A DNA stretch of 64,000 nucleotides from Dactylellina haptotyla (Eukaryota; Ascomycota; Orbiliomycetes; Orbiliales; Orbiliaceae): contig CM062379.1 of the NCBI GenBank assembly GCA_031310005.1, positions 3,162,001-3,226,000 on the forward strand, read 5' to 3'. Each line of letters begins with the position of its first letter. Position 1 is the first letter of the stretch. Below the pieces are notes generated by a model that saw only the letters and a program-made list of their open reading frames with translations, was not told the origin of the DNA and ran no database searches. Shown here piece by piece: positions 48,901 to 59,339 of this stretch. The position numbers were made by a program, and so were the translations under genes.

Positions 48901-49893
48901 AAGGAAGATTTTTCTGGGGTAGACAAAATATGAATATGAAATAAGATTGATCAATTGAGTTTTTTGGATTTTTCCGTTCATTTCACAAGACTCGTCGGCA
49001 TACGCTCACTCTCGAACCCGAATGAATACAAGAACAGCCGAGCAGGATGTCAAAGAAAAAGTAATGTGAGATATCAAACAGCAAATTGGTATAATATATT
49101 ACTTTGTGCCAAAAGGAAACAGACGACAAGAAATAAAGGGGAAAGAGGCTGGAAATAGAAATTTGGAACTATTGTAGTATCAAAATATAAAAGTAAATAA
49201 AAAATAAAGTATTTCTTGCCCGGTACTCCAAAGATGCCCTTTTTGATTCGATTGGTTTGTTTTTGGTTTCTTGTGTGCTCAAGCACATTGGTTTCGTTTG
49301 GGGATTGCTTTAATAAAAAAAAAGTAAGGTGGAATATATATATGCCGTGAAGATGATGAGTGATATAAAAAACAATTGACATGAATATCCGGTTAAAAAA
49401 ATATAAAAATTGGCGACGACAGGCTTGCAAGACAACCAACCTACATGATCGGAACGGAAAAATAGGACTCGCTAAACGAGAGGCAAATAAAAATCGGATA
49501 TCGATGAGTAAATGCTGATTAGGAAGCACAGGATTCGAAAAAATAAATAGGGATGGCTGAGAACGGAAAGTAGACGAGCGATCATTAGAAATTTTGAGTT
49601 TCGGATGGTTGGCTAGTCGAAGACTTTCGCGCGGGAGCGTAGGGATGGTGGGAGGTAGGTAGTTAGGAAAAGCCTCAAGCCGCTGGAACCGGTGGAAATG
49701 CTGTTGTATGTTTTTGATTTCGCCAGGAAGTAGAAACACCGAAAAGACCCAGGTATTATTTGGAAAGGAAAAAACGAGAAATAGGGAAATGCGCTTCAAA
49801 AAGGGAAGACTAAAAAGCAAGATGTCGTAAACGTCATATCATAGTACACCCCTCGTGGACGAAAGGGGAAAATATAAGCTTTTTGTAGCTAAG
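45939..49893. other. 3.9-kb gap between TFIIE-beta and MUB1 genes, AT-rich
   Basis: The left 250 bp is the TFIIE-beta promoter. From about 46190 to 47850 the DNA is AT-rich with short frames only and could be decayed repeat sequence, although no element is recognisable. An alternating purine-pyrimidine tract lies at 48282-48303. The right third (48400-49890) is A-rich and probably includes the MUB1 3' UTR. A 248-codon minus-strand frame at 49074-49820 has low-complexity, Phe/Leu-rich composition and is not believed. Confidence 0.35.
48282..48303. repeat. Alternating GT/GC purine-pyrimidine tract
   Basis: Twenty-two bases of strict purine-pyrimidine alternation, beginning GTGTGC and ending GCGCAC. 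Such tracts can adopt Z-DNA under negative supercoiling. It lies in a gene-free stretch and no function is implied. Confidence 0.7.
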
Positions 49894-51780
49894 CTACTGC
49901 TGAGCAGCTACGACGCACCAGTGGCGGTGGTACACCCAAGCATTCTTCTGGCAGTCCTTGCTGCAGTACTTGGTTCGTCGGCAGCGCCTGCACTTGGCAA
50001 ACTGGCGAGTGTACTCCTCCCACTTGCCGCACTGGAAGTATGCGCATTGCCTGATACCTCCCCTCGAGTCGTCCTTCCTGCAAAGGTTTCGCATGACCAC
50101 ACCAGCCCAGTACTGCATATCCTGGGGGTGGTGTCGGACAGTGAACTTTTCAACGAGCGGGAAGATGTTGAAGTCATCCGGAACCAAGTATTCCTCAATT
50201 GGGGGCTCGGGGGCCTTGACGGGTGTCTTGCCGTCAGCCTCGTCGAGCAAATGGATTTCAGAATTGATAGACAAGTTTGGAACCAGGTGGGATTTCTGGA
50301 AGTATGTTCGGAGATAGGTGTACTTTGAGACGTATGCGAGGAGTTGGAGGGACATAAGGACGTCGTCCTCGCGTGGCATGGAGGGTAGGACGATTTGCTG
50401 GGAGGATGGGTTGTTTGGGACGAATCCGGAGAGTTGGGCGGGTGGTTGGATCGTCATAGGGGTTGGGTTGGTGCGATTGATGAGTTGGGAGAAACCGGGT
50501 GTTTCGTTGGCGTTATTAGAGGGGTCCATGATACTGCCGTCAATGGGAGATCGATGCGTGATATTAAAGGTTTCAGCGTCTTGTCCATCGGCACCGGCTT
50601 GCGGCTCCATAGACATCGGGGTATCATCGGACTCCACTAAGGGGTCGGTGGAACGGATGGAAATCACGCCTGACTGGATATCTACAATGGGTTCGTTTCC
50701 ACTGTCGACACCACCTGAAGTGTTCGATGAAACCTCGTCCGCGTTACCCTCGATTTCATCCGACTCGTCAGACATGGACCGGGAGTGCCTGATAGAGGGT
50801 CGGTTATTGGATCTAGGGAGGCGTGTGGTACCAACAGAGAGGGAGGTTAGGGGATTCGGGGTGGTTGGCGACTCTGGCTGCGAAGCAGTTCCTTGGACAC
50901 CAAAGAGCATCGACGGCAGCCGGTCAGCATCTCTCACTGGCCTGAACCCAAAAGTCTCTGACATATCCGCAACCTGCGAGGCATTCGAGCCTCCCGCGAA
51001 ACCCTGGCTGGCAGTTGGGGCGATAGATGTGATCTGAGGGAAGTTTGCGTGGTATCTCAGTTCGGAGACGCTTCGGTGGTGATGGGGGCGGAGAGGCCGG
51101 TCGGCAGCGATGGTTGGGGCCGTCAGGGGCACGGAGGAGTCGGAGTTGAGGGTAGCATGGTCGTGTGGCAGGGCGTTCGGGAAGGGGACGGGGATTTCGA
51201 TGGAAGGTGGAGGAGGCTGCCTGCGAGCAGCCCGTTCCGTCGAGCCCGATACTGAGCGGTCGGTGGAGGATCTCTCAAAGTAGGAAGAGGAGGAAGCTCT
51301 GGCCTCCCGCGGCCTTAGGGACGGCGCGGTATTGTGGTTGTGGCCGTGGCCGGCACCAAGGCTTCGCTTGACGTTGGACTCGTTCCTGATGCGATAGCGT
51401 TCCATGACTTGGATGTAGTTATCCAATATGGTGGCGATGACGGGGACCATATCGGCCTCGACCACCCGCTTCCTCACATCTTCGGAGCCTCTGACGCCGA
51501 TGTTTACGACACACTGGAAGGCGAGATTCCACTTCCACATGTTCATCAGGTCCTTGCTGCGACCCTCCTTGAGGATGCAGACCAGCCGCTCGACGCCGCC
51601 ATCGACGGTTAGGATATCACGGATGCGGGCTGAGGAAGTGGTGAGATAGGCGAGGTGGTTTAGCGAGTTGATAAGGGGGAGGGTAGATGTGCAGTCCAGA
51701 GCCCGGCGGTCGTAGAGGGCGGTGGTGATACCGACGGAAGCCTTGTTGACATTCGGAATACTGAAATTGACTTCTCTCAT
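49894..51780 (-). CDS. MUB1: MYND zinc-finger protein MUB1/samB
   Basis: A single exon of 628 residues. Residues 1-125 form an armadillo-like helical domain (NKASVGITTALYDRRALDC, then NMWKWNLAFQCVVNIGVRG) that is characteristic of Mub1/SamB proteins. A long disordered Ser/Pro-rich centre follows. A conserved helical block lies near 470-560, and a C-terminal MYND finger at about 578-622 has the cysteine/histidine ligands in the order CxxC, CxxC, YCSxxCQ, AWxxHxxxC. In yeast Mub1 works with the E3 ligase Ubr2 and the E2 Rad6 to ubiquitylate Rpn4, controlling proteasome genes. In Aspergillus samB affects conidiophore development and septum positioning. The reading frame is intact from a first ATG near the domain start. 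Identity is confident. Confidence 0.93.
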   Translation of the reverse strand: MREVNFSIPNVNKASVGITTALYDRRALDCTSTLPLINSLNHLAYLTTSSARIRDILTVDGGVERLVCILKEGRSKDLMNMWKWNLAFQCVVNIGVRGSEDVRKRVVEADMVPVIATILDNYIQVMERYRIRNESNVKRSLGAGHGHNHNTAPSLRPREARASSSSYFERSSTDRSVSGSTERAARRQPPPPSIEIPVPFPNALPHDHATLNSDSSVPLTAPTIAADRPLRPHHHRSVSELRYHANFPQITSIAPTASQGFAGGSNASQVADMSETFGFRPVRDADRLPSMLFGVQGTASQPESPTTPNPLTSLSVGTTRLPRSNNRPSIRHSRSMSDESDEIEGNADEVSSNTSGGVDSGNEPIVDIQSGVISIRSTDPLVESDDTPMSMEPQAGADGQDAETFNITHRSPIDGSIMDPSNNANETPGFSQLINRTNPTPMTIQPPAQLSGFVPNNPSSQQIVLPSMPREDDVLMSLQLLAYVSKYTYLRTYFQKSHLVPNLSINSEIHLLDEADGKTPVKAPEPPIEEYLVPDDFNIFPLVEKFTVRHHPQDMQYWAGVVMRNLCRKDDSRGGIRQCAYFQCGKWEEYTRQFAKCRRCRRTKYCSKDCQKNAWVYHRHWCVVAAQQ

Positions 51781-54700
51781 GATTTGGTACTGGGAGGGGG
51801 GGAAGGTACTCTAACGTGGTGAGAGAGAGAGAAGGAGAGGAGGAGGAGGCGGACGGGAGAGTTGATGACCGAGGTGGAGAAAAATTAACTCTCGGGTGGC
51901 CAAAGCGGTGCTCTATCCTTTCCAGCCGGGATAAACCAAGACGAAAGAACTGTCGGTCGGCCCTTCACAGATTATACATCCAATACTAGATTACTTCTTT
52001 CCCGTAGATTCTGTTTTTATATTTTACTCGGAGTCGGATATGTCATACACGATGGTGTTTGTGGTGGTGATGTGAAGGGGGAGGTTGTTGTGTGGTTGTG
52101 GCTGTTTGTGGAAAAGGAGAATAAGATGAACGGGGTCGAAACGATTGTCCTGTAAGCCGGTTTGCGTTAGAAGCCTCTAATGAAAAATAAAAAATAAAAA
52201 TAAAAGATAATAAAAGCTAATAAAATAATAAATAAAATAATATAATGAATCTACTAGGAAATAAAAGTTAAGGAATAGTAGTAGTGGTGGTGGTGGTGAG
52301 AGGGTGCGGAGAGGTTGGAATAATAAAATAAAAACGATAGCAGCAGATAGATGATAGCAGCAGCACACCAGCGGGAGCCGAGTTGGTAATAAGGGCAGAG
52401 AGGAGGTGTGCGAAAGGGATGATTAGCAAGCCAGCGGGCTCAAAAGGAAGAACAGAACAGAACGGGACGGAAGGCTCGCAGCAGGTTGCTTTACGTCTGG
52501 AAGTCGACACCTGCTACTCAGAAGCAGAAGAATAAGGGAACGCCGGAGACAGGAGGACCAAAAGGGTTCCAGTTCCAACTGGCTTTTCTTTTTCTTCCTT
52601 TCTTTCCTTCTGGGGAGGGGCTGCCCGGGTTCCAAGCTGTAACGACTACCTGCTGGCTGCTGCTCGATACTCCTCGCAAAGACGCCGGTTCCGAATGTAC
52701 CTTTTCTTACCAAATGTTTTCTTTTCCTGAATTGATACTCCTTCCGATATGTATCTCTCGACTCGACCTGAAGATGGCGACAGAGTGAGGAGAAGAAAGA
52801 AAGAACGAAAGAAAGCGAAAGAGGTAATGAGTAATTACGAAGGGGATGGAAAAGAAGAAACACCAACAACCGCACTCAATCAGAATGATACTGTATTGGC
52901 GGGTACAACAGGTGTCCTGGGCTGGGCTGGGGGGATGTTGTTTCTTGGGACCAATAACGTCGGAAAGAAGAAAGAGAGATATTTAGGTCCAGCGGGAAGG
53001 GAAAGCAAACCTCAAGGGAACAAGAAACAAGAGAGAAGGAAGAAGGAAGAAGGAAGAAGTTATTATTATTATTATCATCCACTTGGGATGCAATGGGAAA
53101 TTTTAATTTTCAGTTCGGTCGGGGGTTGGGCCAAGGGTTGGCTTCACCATCCGCTCGAGCCAATGATGAAGGTCTGATCGTGATGAGCAATCCAATCAAC
53201 CACAGCTCCACAATTCGCACCCTCCCTTGCACCCTATTTTCTTCTTTCTCTCGTTCTTTCTCTCCTGCTTCTCACTTTTGGGCCCAGGCGGGTATCAAGC
53301 GACAATTGGCACACAATTAACACATTTCCTCTCCGCTTGCGGTTCGGTGTGTACCTATCTGTCCCTGACGATATATTGACAGCTGTCTCTTGCGACTATC
53401 TTCGTCCTCTTCCAACTTTCCTCGGAACGGACAGCATTGACTCCTGCAGAGGAAAAATAAAAATATGCGAATGCGAAATGCCAAAAAAATAAAACTTCAA
53501 ATAGCAGCAATCCAGAATAGCGTACCGCAATTGCCAAAACAATCGAGTAATGTACCAGTAGCAGCGACTAAAGGCACAGCTGAGGAAAGAGCCCAGAGTG
53601 AGCGAGCACGATGGCGAAACTCCCTGCACCAGCTGTTCCAATGCGTGATTTTTCCCGCTAAACAGGTTTCATAATGCACACTTTTTTTCTTCTCGCAGGT
53701 ACGTACCTTCTCCTTGTTGTCTTAGCGGTATGACATGCGTGCCACCAGGCAACTCGTCGGCTCTTTCTCTTTCTCTTTCTTTGCTCTTGCTCTTCCGTCG
53801 CAACAGTAAGCTCGAAAAGAAAGTGGGCGAGGCGAAAGGAAGCTACCGATAATGGACGTTGGTCCCTTTAATATTTGCCGTTTATGAACAAAGCGGAGCG
53901 TGTGATCCAGAGAGGATGAATGTGGATATCGATTGCGGAGCCTGATGGGCTTGGGTAGTCTTGTAAGGCAAAGCTAAGCTGCCTGTCTGCCGACCGAGGG
54001 AAGTGCAATCGGGGCAATCGGATGGCTAGCTCGTCCGGATCGCCTAATACTTTATATATTATATTAATCAAGTGGGAGAGATAGAGGAAAACAAATGATT
54101 TTTCTTTTTTCTTCTCTTTTCGCAGGAATATACAAAAATAAACCCGCCAGCAGAATAAATAAAAATAAAAAGAGAAGTGTGCAGCTGTCAAAAGAAGGGG
54201 TAGCAACCTTGGGTCATGCACTTGGAGTGCGATATGGGTCCAGCTTTAAGCTTTTTAACGTTTAAGTCACACCTATACGCATTCCCCTCTGCTCCTCTCT
54301 CCCAGATCTGCTCCGTCTGTAATACCCAATGAGGCTTGCCGCTTTCCGAGTTGAGAGAAGCGTCAGAGCAAAAATATCGGGGAAGCCCAGAATCTAAGAA
54401 TTTCTCAACCCAGGAATGACAGGTATTCGGCGCTGACCTGCCCCCCAAAACCGTCCTGCAGACTGGCACGCAGCACAGAGGCTTCCTCCGGATGGAGACT
54501 CGCCCGGGTTGGAGGACAGAAAAAGGGGTTGTTTTTCTTTTCCAAGCAGGAGGCCCAGCTATCATCACACGGAACAGGTTAGAGCCCGAGTTTATCTTGA
54601 ACCAGCGATGACTTCAAAGTCAGCTGTGATTGTGTGGCGGTGGTCGCTGGAATTTCAGCTGGATGGGGATGCCGCTAGGGCTAATGGGCAACCCAACATC

Positions 54701-57336
54701 GGCAATTCCGCACACCACTGGAACCTACTCCAGCACGCGAAAGCGGAATATTCAAAAAAAAATAAAGAATAAAAAAAATTCATTACGTCGTCCCCCGACA
54801 TGATTCGCTTACAATCAAAAACTGGGAAAATAGCTTGCTCACTCGCGAAATAAATAGTAGTATACCAGTTAGTAGTTCTGTCGCCCGATTGAAGATGTCC
54901 GACGCTGGGAGATAGATAGGCAACCGGTAGCTAACAGGCGGATATGTTTGCCTGATTCCCGTACCGGTACGCTCTTTAGCCCCGTCGCCACTATGCCTTT
55001 GACCGATCTACGAGAAGGGCCACAAGCGAGAAGGGATGCTCATTCTCTTCTACGGTTTTAGGAAAACGGGATCGTGATGCTCGCAAAACATGCAGCCCAC
55101 GCTGGATTCATCTCTAAAGCACGCGGCATTTTTGACAGGCCGCTCCAATATCAAAAAGAAAGTCTGGCCCCAAGGGGTGGACATATCGAGTGAAATAACA
55201 TGGCACCGCCCGTAAGACCTTTAAGCCCTCCTCGCTCGCTCACTCGTTGTCACCGTCGTTCCATACCGTGGAACGGGGAGGCAGGGGCAGCGCCAACCAT
55301 ATCGCCCGAGAGAGTGAGCGAAGCGAAAAAACTTCACTCGCAAAAACCCGGTACTCCTGTTTCCCTTTTGCACGGTCCTGCCACCAGGCTGGGTTTATCG
55401 TTGGTCGATTAAGGTTGATGTACCGCGAGGTATGCAGAATCTCAGCTATCAGAATGGAATGCTGCCAAAAAAGCATGCCCCACAGGCCGAACAGCGAAGA
55501 GGGTGCTCACACACGGCTCGCGAGCTCGTCCCATGCTCCCTCCCTTCTTTCTACGAGGTGAGGCATGGACCTTGCACAAACTTGGACCTGATTATTCCCC
55601 GAACAAGCGAGTGGAATGCGGAGAGGAACGCAGAAACGTGGTGGGTGCTCCGGTTCAACAACCCACACTTGTACCCACCACACACACACACGTCTTTCAC
55701 ACTGACGTGAAGCGAAGAAGAAAATAAAGGGCCAAACGGCGGAGCATATCGAACCGAGAAATTCCTTTCGTTACCCTTTTTCCATTGCGCGAAAACCGGT
55801 ACCGTCGGCTACGGCTTTTCTTCGTGGCTCGTCGAAGCAAGATACCAATCCTTGCTATTTGTTATTTATTATCCCTGGTTAACCGATCGATTGCAACCGA
55901 TCGAAACAGGGAGCTGTGACTGTATGACTGTGAGAGCACGCGAGCATATATGACAATCGCCTATAATATCATAAATCCGAACGGCTCTGAGAGACCTTTG
56001 ACGGCAAGCATCCGGTACGTCGTGCAGAAACCTCGCGACGGGCACAAAAAAATAAGGCTTTGTAGGAGCACCCGAGAAAGCGAGCGCATAAAGTAGCCGC
56101 TCGCCTCTGCCCACGATGTCACCATAAAACGTCCCCAACAACAACATCGCAGCAATAAACTTATAGCATACCGACATGTAATGCATTTCGCCCGGACCAG
56201 ATAGAATATTTGCCCCCAGTTCTTATTTTTAGCCCTTACGCACACACGCACAGACAAATCCAGAAAATATGCGCAGTCAAAAAGTTGCGTATCTTGGCTT
56301 TTGCTTTTGAATTAGGAACAAATATGCTAAGAATGTGGTACTCGATGCGACAGTACATCTACGATGTCGCTATCGTATAATGCATTCCTCGCATAACTCA
56401 CCTCCATTTTATTTCCTTTTACCACCTCGAAACTCCTTCAACCACACATGCCATCATCATGTTCGCATCTACTAAAATGTAAACTCCCCACGAGAAAATG
56501 CTAACACACCCCAGATGTGCATATATGCACATATGTTTTATCCCCAGGCTTTTGTTGTCTTGGTTGTGAAAGGACCCTCTGTTGTGGTATAAAATGGGGA
56601 CAAACGAATAAAGCAAAGATATATCTCAAGAATGTGGAATTGGCACATCTATCTCGACGCTTGGACGGCTGGAGTTTAGGAAAGGTCGATTAAATGCCCC
56701 GATGATTCGGACCACATACCTATAATTGTACTATTGACCATGCGGCGCAGCCAAAAATAGGCTTAACCAAAGGTACAGTTATATCTTGGACATGTGGACA
56801 GCATTCCAGAGCGTCTGCTGTGCTCTCCTGCTCTTGGTCACAATGGTGCACACTAATTAAGCGGAGTAGAAATCCGAAGAAGCTTAAAAAAGAAATCCCA
56901 CGAGTTATGTAAAGGGGGTGCCCGATTTTTCTTCTTCGTCTTTCCACACACCCTGTCCTCTTTTCCTTTTCGCGATAGATATAATAGCATTTGTGAATTG
57001 TGGGTGTGGGTGGAGGTCCGGACCGCTCCGATGGATTCAGTGTAGTGAGTGCTGATAGTGCCTACCGAGGCGGGTAGTTTTGTTCGTTCGATTGAGTCAG
57101 TTATCGTCTGGAGCTAGCTAACTGCGGAGGCTCTAGAATCGTGGCGGTTTTGCTTCGCTGCTGTTGCCGGTTATAGCTAACTTCCCTGGGTGGGATGCTC
57201 CAAAATTTCCAAACCTGGATCATACTCGCCCGATGCGGCCAGGCACAACGCAGACTACGCCTCGGATTCCACGCGATGCGTCATGGTGTTTCCGTCTGCG
57301 CATGTGTGCAGACGAGGTAGATAGCTCGCGGTGAAG
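51781..57336. other. 5.5-kb gene-poor region upstream of MUB1
   Basis: The left kilobase is the MUB1 promoter and leader, purine-rich on this strand. An A-rich low-complexity tract (AAAATA units) lies at about 52180-52265, and another A-rich run near 54750-54780. A CA microsatellite occurs at about 55680-55692. Open frames of up to about 150 codons occur but none has protein-like composition or splice support. No tRNA was found. Confidence 0.35.
52180..52265. repeat. A-rich low-complexity tract
   Basis: About 85 bases almost entirely made of A-runs separated by single T, with occasional G. It is simple-sequence DNA in the MUB1 upstream region and may exclude nucleosomes. No other meaning can be read from it. 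Confidence 0.7.
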
Positions 57337-57922
57337 CTAACGGGCTAAGTTCGGAAGCTCTTCTAGAATTCTTGCATCATCGGTGAAAGCTTTGAGGATG
57401 GCCAAATGTTGGATTGACCGAGCTAAAGCTATCCCAAGGCCAAGGCTGCTGGATCTATAGGTGTATCTACGAAAACAAAAATAGGAACCATATGAGTGGG
57501 TGTCTATAGATGGACATGAAACCGATTTCAGCGGCTATTTCGTCAACATTTCTGGCGGTTTCACTCGTGAAGGACGGGGAGATAGCTGAACTGAATAGAA
57601 TAGGAAGGAGCTGGAGTCAGACGGTCTGTGATAAGTTGTTGTTGGAATGGAGGTTCGGGCCCAGACAGGCGGCTGAAGTCACCGAGGGAAGGTGATCTCC
57701 GCATACCACCACGCGAACAAGATCTCGAGGACGGTACGATCGATCAGCGCGGCGATGGCCTCGTTTTGAGCAGCGTTTCGGTTAAATAAACCGATTCTGT
57801 TGGGACAGCTGATGATGTGACTGACGACTGCGTTGTGGAATGCGGAGAAGAGCGATTGAAATGACTTTTGTCGGGTAAGGTCGATGGCTCGGAGATATGA
57901 GCGATTGGAGTAGTTGGTACGA
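57337..57922 (-). CDS. Hidden multi-exon gene, 3' part of an unknown protein
   Basis: Three minus-strand exons, 57683-57922, 57516-57590 and 57337-57466, give about 147 C-terminal residues that read like a real protein. The first piece is a helical run (SYLRAIDLTRQKSFQSLF, then LIDRTVLEILFAWWYAEI). The second is TSETARNVDEIAAEIGF. The third is SSLGLGIALARSIQHLAIL, ending LEELPNLAR and a stop. The joins keep phase. The 92-nt intron has a CTGAC branch point and pyrimidine-rich acceptor, and the 49-nt intron ends TTTTCGTAG but has a weak GTCCAT donor. The 5' end is unresolved: another readable frame (ISMTGENILKSYQ) overlaps just upstream, offset by one base, so there may be a missed intron, a frameshift or a decayed gene. 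I recognise no family. No single frame has an ATG and sufficient length, so simple frame scans miss it. Confidence 0.5.
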
Positions 57923-59335
57923 CTTCAAAATATTTTCGCCAGTCATCGATATGTGACGGGCAGGGACGGTTTTCAGCCGCTTAAGTCCTGTGATAATAGA
58001 GCGACAAACGAATATGAATACATACGGACATGGATACGATGAAATGGAAGAGAGCGGATGAGGGCGTGATATGGGATATGCTTATGTTTTGTTTAGTCGT
58101 ACGTGGGCAAGTGGGCAGTGATATAAAATCAGTGGGCGATATCGTGTCCCCACGTCATTAGCGGATCTACAAGATATAGCTCACTGGGTATATCTTCACC
58201 TCCGCGCTATTGTCCACGGTCACAGCTATTACCCAGCGGTGCCTCAGCATGCATGGCGGATATTCGTAACTCCGCCTGTGCGTACATGTAGATATACACA
58301 CCACCGGTACCGGGACCTTCCTGGTTTTTTCATGACAGCGGTATTCTGAGCCCCGCGACCCCGATACACAGCTCGTCGAGGTCCGTTTTTATATTGATAA
58401 GCCGCTATGTTTCGTCAAAGGTTGGGGCTTTGAGGAGTGAGGTTGCTGAGCCTTCCGGAACTTGACGGTTTGCCGTCATTGGAGAGGAAAAGATGTGTAA
58501 CCATACTCTCTGCAAACCTGCTTGTTGGTTACCGCGACGCTAAAGGGGCAAGCAGTTTAGCTACCTCGCAGAAGCTTTGCAAGGTGGAGACGGCGGGCGG
58601 ACCTTTAAATGGGCCAATGGGACGGGGTTTTGAGGGCAGGCCTCGCGCCAAGAAGGTGCCCTAGCCTGCGATCAAGGCACAAAACGGGCGTTTGGGGTTG
58701 TGGGATGAAGTCAGGCCTGTGGATCCCCAGTTCCCAAACTGCCGTGCGATCTGGGCGGACCGATCAAGGCTCGAATAGATGATGTCTTCTTTGCTGCCAT
58801 GGATTTCCTTGAATTCGATCTCACAACTGTATATATATTATCATTCACGTTTCATCTCCTCTGGATAGTGATGGTGATTTGATGATTTGGTGATTAGTAT
58901 ATACTCCCCCAAAGGAAACGAAAACGTGAACCGTCCGCAACGAACAAACTCAAATTCCCGCGCAACGTTTCTGATCATTTGCGTCCCATTTGGGGAGTAT
59001 TTTAGGGTGCGTGGAAGGGAGGCGCAGCATTATCTCACCGAAACAGCCCGAAATGCGAGTTGCGCCGTCCCACATGCTCGTCCTTTCTCTCCAATTCCTG
59101 TAATCTAATTTCCGTGTCGATTGTTTTTTTCTGGTTTCCTTCCTTAAACACTACCTGCCTGCCCCGGCTGAGCAATGTTGAAACCTATTAGTACCGCCGG
59201 GCCGCTAGATTTTATTTTCGACTGCACTTTTCCCTTCCATTATCGATAGCTCTGTCGGATTGTGGTTTTCTTTTCCTTCGTCGTTTCGTGTTTTAACGTT
59301 TTTCATTTTAGCAGAGTCTGTTTTATGGGCGAGAG
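57923..59335. other. Region between the hidden gene and the P4-ATPase gene
   Basis: About 1.4 kb. The left part may contain 5' exons of the hidden minus-strand gene, for example a start at 58287 reading MYAQAELRISAMHAEAP up to a GTAATA donor. This is speculative. The right part is the promoter and leader of the flippase gene, with a four-codon upstream frame at 59325-59339. No other feature is supported. Confidence 0.35.
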
Positions 59336-59339
59336 ATGA
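59325..59339 (+). promoter_or_regulatory. Four-codon upstream ORF overlapping the flippase start codon
   Basis: An ATG at 59325 opens a frame of four sense codons whose TGA (59337-59339) overlaps the main ATG (59336-59338) as ATGA. If it is in the mature leader, it could lower main-frame initiation or feed it by termination-reinitiation. Whether it is transcribed is not visible in the sequence. Confidence 0.5.

Noticed and set aside
49074-49820. A 248-codon open frame on the minus strand
   Set aside because: It is Phe/Leu/Ser-rich because it reads the complement of an A-rich 3' region of MUB1. It has no domain-like pattern.
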